Positions 55,325-64,000 of a stretch of 64,000 nucleotides of DNA are shown here, in pieces. Each line of letters begins with the position of its first letter. Position 1 is the first letter of the stretch. The notes under the pieces were generated by a model. That model was not told the origin of the DNA, searched no databases, and saw nothing but the letters and a program-made list of their open reading frames with translations. This DNA is from Pristionchus mayeri. Lineage: Eukaryota; Nematoda; Chromadorea; Rhabditida; Neodiplogasteridae. The stretch covers positions 12,192,464-12,256,463 of the forward strand of contig BTRK01000003.1 in NCBI GenBank assembly GCA_036245805.1, written 5' to 3'. The translations under genes and the position numbers were made by a program.

Positions 55325-57660
55325 CCTCCGAAATAGACAGATGAGACATCACTTTTATACAAAATATTACACTAATCACCCACAACATCATATTTTAAAC
55401 CATACTCACATGATATGCATACATTCTAATCGCAATTTCAGTCTTTTTGAGCGTATTCTGAGCTAAGATACCCGTATTTCCTCCTAATAAGGCATGATTT
55501 TGTGATATCTTTCATGAAAATGACATGTTTTTGAGTACATTCTGAACAACATTGGCAGACTTGCTCACATTCAGAGGGACATTAGCATGTTTTAGAGCCA
55601 TCCTAGCATAGTTTGTGTGCATTCTATTCACAATTTCATCCTTTTTGAACCAAACTCACATGTTTTTGAGCGTATTCTGAGTCAAGATACCCGTATTTCC
55701 TCCTAATAAGGCATGATTTTGTGATATCTTTCATGAAAATGACATGTTTTTGAGTACATTCTGAACAACATTGGCAGACTTGTTTACATTCAGAGGGACA
55801 ATAGCATGTATTAGAGCCATCCTAGCATAGTTTGTGTGCATTCTATTCACATTTTCATCCTTTTTGAACCAAACTCACATGTTTTTGAGAGTATTCTGAG
55901 TCAAGATACCCGTATTTCCTCCTAATAAGGCATGATTTTGTGATATCTTTCATGAAAATGACATGTTTTTGAGTACATTCTGAACAACATTGGCAGACTT
56001 GTTCACATTCAGAGGGACATTAGCATGTATTAGAGCCATCCTAGCATAGTTTGTGTGCATTCTATTCACAATTTCATCCTTTTTGAACCAAACTCACATG
56101 TTTTTGAGCGTATTCTGAGTCAAGATACCCGTATTTCCTCCTAATAAGGCAAGCTTTTGCGATATCTTGCATGAAAATGGCATGTTTTTGAGTACATTCT
56201 GAACAACATTGGCAGACTTGTTCACATTCAGAGGGACATTAGCATGTTTTTGAGCCATCCTAGCATAGTTTATGTGCATTTTACTCACAATTTCAACCTT
56301 TTTGAACCAAACTCACATGTTTTTGAGAGTATTCTGAGCCAAGATACCCGTATTTCCTCCTAATAAGGCAAGCTTTTGCGATATCTTTCATGCAAATGAC
56401 ATGTTTTTGAGTACATTCTTGACTGTTTTCTTCACTAAAAAAGGCAAATTTGTACACATTCAGAGTAAATTGAACTTGTTTCTAACAATTTTGAGCTGAT
56501 CTGATACGCCTTGTAAGCATTTTGAGTCATCCTAACATAGCTTGCGTGCATTCTAGGCAAATTCACATGTTTTTGGACGACTTCTGTGCCGAAACAGAGA
56601 TATTTCCTCTAATATAATCTACTTCTCGTTTTTTGTGTGCTGAAGGTGACATGTTTGAGGATATCATGCACTACAGATCTATTCATTTTTTTGAGCTAAT
56701 TTGGCTTCTTTAAGCCAATTCTGAGTTGATCGTGCATAATTTGCAAGCAAACCGGACGATATGAGTATTTCTGAGTAGCCTAAGCTAACCCCACACATTT
56801 TTGTGCTCCTTTTTAAACCACGTTCACATGTGTTTTGGGGCGCATTCTGTACCAAAAATACTCATATTTTTTTCAAATATGGTATGCTTCATGTGTTATT
56901 TTTTTCTGAAAATGCATGGTTTTAGTGTATTCTGCACTAAAATGGCAGACTTGTCTATGTTCAGAACAAATCTGACATGATTATGGCAATATCTGGCCTG
57001 ATCTGGCATGCTTTGCATGGATTTTGAGCCGTACTGGTGCAGTTTGTGTGTGTGTTCTACCACATTTTCAGCCGCATGCATTTTTCTGAGTAGTCTGAGC
57101 TAAACTGACATGTTATGCGATCAATTTTGAGCCCGACTCGGATGTATTTGAGCGTTCTCTGAGCAAAAATACCCGTACTTCATCTAATGTAGTCTGTTTC
57201 ATGCGTTTTCTTCACCGAAAATGCATGTTTTGAACGTATAATGTACTAAAAAGGGGTGAATGATCATGAGTAGAGTAAATCTGACATATTGATAACTATT
57301 CAGAACCAATTTGGTATATTCTGCGTGATCATGAGTAGAGTAAATGTGACATATTGATAACTATTCTGAACCAATTTGGTATATTCTGCGTGCATGGCAT
57401 ATTCTGCGATAACTATTCTGAACCAATTTGGTATATTCTGCGTGCATACTACACACAATTTCAACGGATGAGGACATGACGAATTTGAGAGACATGTCTA
57501 TATCAATCTCGTGTTCAATAGTGTGGCTGATCACACAAATTTAAAACGCCATGAGATCTGAAGCTCGTGCTATTGAACTAAAATGGAAATCAAAAATGTT
57601 TCTCTATGAGCAGATTTTGACTACTCAACGACTCATTCTCTGGATACATCTTAGTTCAGA

Positions 57661-57960
57661 GTGGTAGCAATGCACACACGTATGACTTGTCATTCGAAAT
57701 TTCTACATAAAATTCTTCAACACACTCGTCTGGCAATTAAACAAGCCAGCAGATCGGAGATTCAATGGCTTGTTGGAATGCTAGCCAAGATTGAGACAAT
57801 TGCACTCGATAGAGCTCAAAGGAAAGCCATCCTCAATTTCCTACCAACTATTCGATATCTTGGAAGGTATCAAGACGCTGAAAAAGCTCGAAAAATGTTG
57901 CTAATCATTGCTCATTTCATTCGACCCATTATTGAGGCTATCTTGTTGAGATCAGGATGA
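57661..57960 (+). CDS. uncharacterised ~100-aa protein, left arm copy
   Basis: The open frame starts MVAMHTRMTCHSKFLH and ends FIRPIIEAILLRSG. The middle is basic and helical in appearance (RLAIKQASRSEIQWLVGMLA, RAQRKAILNFLPTIRYLGRY, AEKARKML) and the C-terminus is hydrophobic. It is retained intact in both arms, differing by a few substitutions and one in-frame codon insertion. A basic body with L-rich helices and a hydrophobic end recalls small core proteins of Polinton/adintovirus-type elements; I hold this only as a possibility because I cannot run a profile search. No introns or promoter are evident. Confidence 0.45.
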   Translation: MVAMHTRMTCHSKFLHKILQHTRLAIKQASRSEIQWLVGMLAKIETIALDRAQRKAILNFLPTIRYLGRYQDAEKARKMLLIIAHFIRPIIEAILLRSG

Positions 57961-58293
57961 AGCTCCTATTCGACATATGTTACTAGTACACACTACAATT
58001 CAACAGTCAGCGATTTGAGAGTGAATGATCTATTTACTGGCTATCAATTGATCATCTCATGTAAAAAAAATTAAAAATTAAAAAAAAACAAAGGTAAAAA
58101 AAATTTTAAAAAACAATCAAAAACCCGCGCATTTTGATTCAACAGAGTATACAAGTCTCGTGAAAATTTTATCAAGAGTCATGAAAAAACATGAGATGAT
58201 GATCAATTGATAGCCAGTAAATAGATCATGCACTCTCAAATCGATGACTGTTGAATTGTAGTGTGTACTAGTAACATATGTCGAATAGCAGCT

Positions 58294-58596
58294 TCATCCT
58301 GATCTCAACAAGATAGCCTCAACAATGGGTCGAATGAAATGATGAGCAATGATTAGCAACATTTTTCGAGCTTTTTCAGCGTCTTGATACCTTCCAAGAT
58401 ATCGAATAGTTGGTAGGAAATTGAGGATGGCTTTCCTTTGAGCTCTATCGAGTGCAATTGTCTCAATCTTGGCTAGCATTCCAACAAGCCATTGAATCTC
58501 CGATCTGCTGGCTTGTTTAATTGCCAGACGAGTGTGTCGAAGTGTGTTATGTAGAAATTTCGAATGACAAGTCATACGTGTGTGCATTGCTACCAC
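58294..58596 (-). CDS. uncharacterised ~100-aa protein, right arm copy
   Basis: This is the inverted twin of the 57661-57960 frame. It has LHNTLRHTRLAIKQ in place of LHKILQHTRLAIKQ, an extra His in IIAHHFIRPIV, and is otherwise the same. The two ATG starts lie about 935 bp apart and the frames converge on the A-rich spacer. The length change is exactly three bases, so the frame is kept. Confidence 0.45.
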   Translation of the reverse strand: MVAMHTRMTCHSKFLHNTLRHTRLAIKQASRSEIQWLVGMLAKIETIALDRAQRKAILNFLPTIRYLGRYQDAEKARKMLLIIAHHFIRPIVEAILLRSG

Positions 58597-60550
58597 TCTG
58601 AACTAAGATGTATCCAGAGAATGAGTCGTTGAGTAGTCAAAATCTGCTCATAGAGCAACATTTTTGATTACCATTTTAGTTCAATAGCACGAGCTTCAGA
58701 TCTCATGGCGTTTTTAATTTGTGAGATCAGCCACACTATAGAGATGTCTCTCAAATTCGTCATGTCCTCATCCGTTGAAATTGTGTGTAGTATGCACCCA
58801 GAATATACCAAATTGGTTCAGAATAGTTATCAATATGTCAGATTTACTCTAATCATGATCATTCACCCTTTTTAGTACATTATACGTTCAAAACATGCAT
58901 TTTCGGTGAAGAAAACGCATGAAACAGACTACATTAGATGAAGTACGGGTATTTTTGCTCAGAGAACGCTCAAATACATCCGAGTCGGGCTCAAAATTGA
59001 TCGCATAACATGTCAGTTTAGCTCAGACTACTCAGAAAAATGCATGCGGCTGAAAATGTGGTAGAACACACACAGAAACTGCACCAGTACGGCTCAAAAT
59101 CCATGCAAAGCATGCCAGATCAGGCCAGGTATTGCCATAATCATGTCAGATTTGTTCTGAACATAGACAAGTCTGCCATTTTAGTGCAGAATACACTAAA
59201 ACCATGCATTTTCAGAAAAAAATAACACATGAAGTATACCATATTTGAAAAAAATATGAGTATTTTTGGTACAGAATGCGCCCCAAAACACATGTAAATG
59301 TGGTTTAAAAAGGAGCACAAAAACGTGTCGGGTTAGCTTAGGCTACTCAGAAATACTCATATCGTCCGGTTTGCATGCAAATTATGCACGATCAACTCAG
59401 AATTGTCTTAAAGAAGCCAAATTTGCTCAAAAAAATGAATAGATCTGTAGTGCATGATATCCTCAAACATGTCACCTTCAGCACACAAAAAAACGAGAAG
59501 CAGATTATATTAGAGGAAATATCTCTGTTTCGGCACAGAAATCGTCCAAAAACATGTGAATTTGCCTAGAATGCACGCAAGCTATGTTAGGATGACTCAA
59601 AATGCTTACAAGGCGTATCAGCTCAAAATTGTCAGAAACAAGTTCAATTTACTCTGAATGTGTACAAATTTGCCTTTTAGTGAAGAAAACAGTCAAGAAC
59701 ATACCATTTTCAGAACATATAACTGAAAGCACCTAAAATTACGTTAGGATGGCTAAAATCATGCTACGGTTACTCTGAATGTGAACAAAGTATGCCTTTG
59801 TTGTGCAGAATGCACTCTAAAAACGCCATTTTCATTAAATATATCACAAAAGCATGCCTTATAAGGAGGAAATAGGATATCTTGGCTCAGAATACTCTCA
59901 AAAACATGTGAGTTTGGTTCAAAAAGGATGAAATTGTAAATAGAATGCACGCAAACTATGCTAGGATGTCTCAAATCATGCAAATGTCATTCTGAATGTG
60001 GACGAGTCTGCCAATGTTGTTCAGAATGTACTCAAAAACATGTCATTTGCATGAAAGAAAGCTTGCAAAAGCTTGCCTTATTAGGAGGAAATACGGGTAT
60101 CTTGGCTCAGAATACTCTCAAAAACATGTGAGTTTGGTTCAAAAAGGATGAAATTGTGAGTAAAATGAACATAAACTATGCTAGGATGGCTCAAAAACAT
60201 GCTAATGTCCCTCTGAATGTGAACAAGTCTGCCAATGTTGTTCAGAATGTACTCAAAAACATGCCATTTTCATGAAAGATATCGCAAAAGCTTGCCTTAT
60301 TAGGAGGAAATACGGGTATCTTGACTCAGAATACGCTCAAAAACATGTGAGTTTGGTTCAAAAAGGATGAGATTGTGAATAGAATGCACACAAACTATGC
60401 TAGGATGGCTCTAATACATGCTAATGTCCCTCTGAATGTGAACAAATCTGCCAATGTTGTTCAGAATGTACTCAAAAACATGTCATTTGCATGAAAGATA
60501 TCACAAAAGCATGCCTTATTAGGAGGAAATACGGGTATCTTGACTCAGAA

Positions 60551-61000
60551 TGGATGTCAACGCGAGGATTCACGCATGTTTAGAACATGACGAGCAAGAA
60601 CTGAGAAATCTCTACTGGAGCACCTTAACACATCGGCATATGGACAGGTAGTTGACATCGTCTTCTTCTTCTTCCTCTAATTATTTTTGAGAATTTATCC
60701 AATTGCCCGTCCATTGACAAACTGAGAGCCGGATTGGATATCAGGAATCTGTGAAACTCAAAGAAATGTTGTAGCAATTAAAGTTACCCAACACCCCTGA
60801 AATTATTTGAATTACCGCGCGTGCCTGATAACGCCCGCTCTCTTGTTTTTGCATACCCTCTCACTCCCTTTGTCGTGATCAGGCACGCGCGGCAAGGCTG
60901 TCAGATTGCACACTCTGAAAAAAAGTGTTTTTGAAGAGCCGATTAATTTGTAGGGTTTGAGAGACAATACGAAATCTCACCCCCAATTGAGATCTCATTT
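60551..61000. other. non-coding, two small inverted repeats
   Basis: GATGTCAAC at 60551 pairs with GTTGACATC near 60658, bounding a ~110-bp segment directly beside the palindrome. CCGCGCGTGCCTGAT near 60816 pairs with ATCAGGCACGCGCGG near 60895. No gene is seen. Confidence 0.45.
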
Positions 61001-61602
61001 TTCGATCTTTTTTTCACTCTATATTTAGAGACCGCAAGGTGGGTGACCGAATTGCTTTGGCAGGGTCATTTGTGGATCTAATGTATCCCTTTGAGGCTAA
61101 GTAAGGTCATACTTTTTGCCGTTTGGCGATATCGCATCTTTGACTCGACTTATGGCCCAAAAACACCTCGAAAGAGTCACAACGGAAAGGGAGTCGAAAT
61201 CGGGACGAGAGCGAAGTAGGCGGAGCCCGCTCTGCCTGGTTTCTCCAAAAGTTTGAGCATAGCTTCGCATCGAGCTTGCTCGAGGAAGAGAGGAAAGGCA
61301 TAGGTCCTCAAGAGCGCGCGCTCTCTGCACACGCCGGGTGAGAGACAAGCGAGAAAGTAGAGAGGAAGCACCGTCCCTTTGCAGTTCCATTAGCGCACGC
61401 TCTTCAACCTTTAAAGTGAAATGATTAATCGGAAAAAGATCCTAAAAATACGTTCTCGGTGTAAATCGACGCCTAAAATCAGGAACTATCCATCGCACCA
61501 TGCCCGCGTTAAGAATTATCGTCGGAACCTTTCCATTCCCCTATCGATTTTTTTTTTACGATTTTAACACATTTATCTAGAGGTCATTAGATTCTCGGGA
61601 GA

Positions 61603-62286
61603 TCAGGCGAGAGCTCTGATGTGCATGGTGTTCCAGTTAGAGCTTCGTGCTTGATTGAGAAAATTTGGGCCTGTTGCTTTGCGGAAAGAGTCGCTCCATC
61701 TCGTGATTGGGCGGCCGCGGCTCCTATTTCTCCGCGGAATCCATTCGATCACAGATCGGCTCCACTTCCGGCAATCATCATTCGCGATCTTATGCAACCA
61801 AAACCATTTCCTTTTCTGAGCAGTGCGAACGAAGTCCTGAACTCTAGTTGAATCTCGCAACCTCTCATTAGAGACATGATCGAGCACAGTACAGCCAACC
61901 ATCCAACGTTCCATTTTTCTTTGAGCCACCGATAATCGATTCATTTGTGCTTTGGTCAGCGCCCAACATTCACAACCGTAAACCACAGCGGGAAGTATGC
62001 AGCCGTTGAAAAGCCGACGTTTATGTGCCATTGGAATACCCTTGTTGATAAGAAAAGTGCGGTGTTTGTGGAAAGCACCAAAACCAGCTTGAATGCGTCG
62101 GGTGATTTCACAGTCATCATTTCCGCTGACTGCGATTGCGCTTCCCAAGTAGACCACCTTATCTTGCAATTTTACTACTTTTCCTCCTATTCTTACATCC
62201 CTTGGATCAGGCTTGGAACTCATTCCGACAGTTTTATCGCCATTCAGACCCAATCCCACTGTAGCAAGTACACGCTCTAATTCCAT
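61603..62286 (-). pseudogene. LINE reverse transcriptase, 5'-truncated
   Basis: The 227-residue frame corresponds to the C-terminal end of a nematode non-LTR element polymerase. GLNGDKTVGMSS and VVYLGSAIAVSG match the late palm region. RRLFNGCILPAVVYGCECWA, QRKMERWMVGCTVLDHV and RNRSRGRPITRWSDSFRK match the thumb and post-RT region. The upstream fingers/palm with the YxDD motif and the endonuclease are absent, so the copy is 5'-truncated as LINE insertions often are. The downstream sequence has a T-run near 61550 on the plus strand (A-run on the coding strand). It lies inside a segment bounded by AGAGACCGCA (about 61018) and TGCGGTCTCT (about 62484). Confidence 0.82.
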
Positions 62287-62503
62287 TCCCCTATCATGAA
62301 CCCTAAATCAGTATTTTTTAGATATTTCTGATTATATAATGCATGACGGGCACCCTGTCGTTTATAGACACTAGTCAGACGTACCCAAAAAAAATTTTCC
62401 ATATTTTTTGGATAAGTATTCGCTGCGTCATTTCGAGAACCAGATTTCGACGCGCCTCTTTCTCCTCCTAAGTGGGCGGAGCCTGCGGTCTCTATCTATA
62501 TTC

Positions 62504-62937
62504 TAGGGTTGGCAGAATGAATCTCTACGTGCAAATCATCAAGTGAAATACAGATGGGGATGAATCTTTCCAAGGGAACAAGCTTACACAAATATTATCT
62601 TGATACTGAAACATAGTTGACAATAGCCATTTGACCCAAAATTCATACAAAATGTTAGTTTTACCAACTGCTGAAACATATCCCAGAACTTTTAAAACGA
62701 GCCGCAAAAATATTTTGAAAAATATATTACCATCCGAAATCATTTTTTGAAAATGTTCTGACAGAACGCGCTCGAAAAAATATTTTTTCCTTAGAAATAC
62801 GAATTTTTAAAGTGATTTTTGAGCAAAGATTCAAATGAATCTCGATTCGAACGAATCGATTCAATTGAATCTTTAGATCGGGAGATTCAATTAGGAAAGA
62901 TTCGAGATTCAATGAAAGATTCATTTTGCCAACCCTA
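62504..62937. mobile_element. hAT-like MITE with 8-bp target duplication
   Basis: An exact CTATATTC duplication (62496-62503, 62938-62945) flanks inverted ends TAGGGTTGGCAGAATGAATC and GATTCATTTTGCCAACCCTA. The ends match those of the element at 4417-5263. The right half contains repeated GATTCAATTGAATC-type words. It was inserted just outside the right edge (TGCGGTCTCT) of the segment that holds the LINE fragment. Confidence 0.82.
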
Positions 62938-62945
62938 CTATATTC

Positions 62946-64000
62946 CATTCGTCTGTCTACCCTTTCTGGTCAGAGGTACGGGGAATCGAGAAAGAAGAGG
63001 GATCCTTCGATAAAATTTTCTTTAAAGAAATCGGTTGCCGAGTTATGGGCAGAAGTCTAGATGCAGCCCAACTCTAGACTGGCTTAACCGGTCGAAATGG
63101 CTCAAAATGAAGTTGTCCACAAAGATCAGTACCCTCGGTAACATCTTTTCACAACTTTTCAAAATTTTTTGCGCAAGAATTGTTCTACTCTTACACTCGC
63201 ATGCTGAGCCACACATTGAAAAGTTTTACAAGGTCTCTCAAGGGCGAAAGAGGATGAAAAGAGCTTCTGTATCCATTTTTAAAATAGTGAATTGGTTGAG
63301 AATGAAGACTGTGCGCCACCGATATCTCTTTTCTCGAAAACATTGTGTGGGCGGAGAAAGAAATTCAACCCCCAATTGGTATGGCGACGTCTAGTTTTAC
63401 TGAAATATTTTGACACATTTTTTACATGTTGACGGATACCATTGTTGTTTATCATACGGAAAGTAGTCATCCACTCTAGTGTTTACGTGTCTTCTCTAAA
63501 GTCAGAGGCATCAGGTCCGATGATCACCTTCGGATAGTTATCTACTGGATGATAACCAAAAAAGGATCCTTCTGTAGAACTTTCCATGTAGGTTCCCAAA
63601 GATTTTATAAAATGATTCTGTGGAAGTTCTATATAGGGGTTCCTTTGTTGGTTATAATCTTGTAGGATATCATCTGACCTAGTGCCGGTCAGAGTGCTAA
63701 GAGAAGGAGACGATCCCTGCCACTGGGTGCGGTATCTCATCCACTTCTTTCTCTGTTTCTATTGACTCGATCCCAAGCAATGCTGGAGGGTATGCCGTCC
63801 GCGCTTTCCCAATGCACCATACCCTATTTTCCTTCTCTCAATTCGATGGAACGCTTGCGCTTGCTTGTCTTTACTGCAATATCTCACTCATTCATTCATG
63901 TTAGATCCTTTATCACTATCTGTACTCTCTCGCTCGATCTCGCTCACCCCTTTCTATCACCTTCCTCCCCTCCCCTATCCGTATAGACTATCGTCCAAGA
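62946..64000. other. no gene supported; one inverted-repeat element
   Basis: GGCATCAGGTCCGATGATCA at 63507 pairs with ATCATCTGACCTAGTGCC ending 63686, a longer relative of the GGCACTAGGT hairpin family. The remaining sequence has only short unsupported frames. The last 100 bases are pyrimidine-rich. Confidence 0.4.

Larger units (their letters stand above)
55400..60550. repeat. 5-kb palindrome with 219-bp repeat arms
   Basis: The left arm (about 55400-58061) and right arm (58189-60550) are inverted copies around an A-rich spacer of about 127 bp. The outer part of each arm is a tandem array of a 219-bp unit: the marker CCCGTATTTCCTCC starts at 55471, 55690, 55909, 56128 and 56347, exactly 219 apart, and the inverse recurs with the same period near 60089, 60308 and 60527. 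Within a unit, shorter blocks resembling CAGAATGTACTCAAAAACATG recur, so it is a higher-order repeat. Inward the array decays into diverged units. Near the centre each arm carries the same ~100-codon open frame. Confidence 0.85.

Noticed and set aside
56094..56288. 64-codon frame inside the 219-bp repeat unit (and its relatives at 56896-57081 and 59040-59225)
   Set aside because: Repeated short frames arise from a period divisible by three and low stop content. No shared start or selection is evident, so they are kept only as a note under the palindrome.
55400..57100. CRISPR-like array
   Set aside because: The period is 219 bp with no short identical repeats separated by unique spacers, and the genome is eukaryotic. 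It is a satellite array.

Overview
This is a eukaryotic, almost certainly nematode, window. The exons are short, split by small introns with TTTCAG-type acceptors, and phases are conserved across paralogues. A tandem family of F-box-like genes fills the first 38 kb, there is a recognisable ribosomal protein S13 copy, and mariner, LTR, LINE and many foldback elements are present. A diplogastrid such as Pristionchus is my best guess, but that is inference. Nothing prokaryotic (operons, Shine-Dalgarno sites, CRISPR) is seen.

Region 1 (1-38.2 kb) is a cluster of F-box-like genes. On the plus strand these are a 3' end at 2-142 and genes beginning at 3628, 7406, 9517, 16865, 28829 and about 34340. 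A more divergent one lies on the minus strand at about 1600-3358. The plus-strand genes share one plan: a first exon carrying LPSDxIRxII...LESFxxFRM ending ATG|GTCAGT, a second exon starting ISxRWNxLxLEHLS, a middle exon with (R)xxxRCSxxKxxxxxxxxA, a short PDIEK-type exon, a NxPSVxxFxRxF exon and a small last exon. I followed splice phases exon by exon. Several genes join cleanly. Others carry one-base phase breaks or a nonsense codon, so the cluster mixes apparently live and decaying copies.

The cluster is packed with transposable elements. Between 11.3 and 16.6 kb a foldback element has been invaded by a TTAA-flanked MITE, an LTR retrotransposon (itself holding a hAT-like MITE) and another inverted-repeat element. 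The intact opposite arm preserves the empty target sites. Inside the 16865 gene lie a decayed mariner, a second 2-kb TIR element, and a large palindrome whose left arm is an inverted copy of the gene's own exons 3-5.

Region 2 (39.6-51.6 kb) holds a multi-exon gene for a secreted, cysteine-rich protein with a signal peptide and eight exons joining in perfect phase. Its last two exons lie inside a broken, intron-containing copy of RPS13. I do not recognise the secreted protein.

Region 3 (51.6-64 kb) is repeat DNA: inverted-repeat elements, two tandem SINE-like units with tRNA-like heads, and a 5-kb palindrome (about 55.4-60.55 kb). The palindrome arms are arrays of a 219-bp repeat, and each arm carries the same intact ~100-aa ORF near the centre. 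This is the most unusual object in the window. To its right are a truncated LINE reverse transcriptase and a hAT-like MITE with an 8-bp target duplication.
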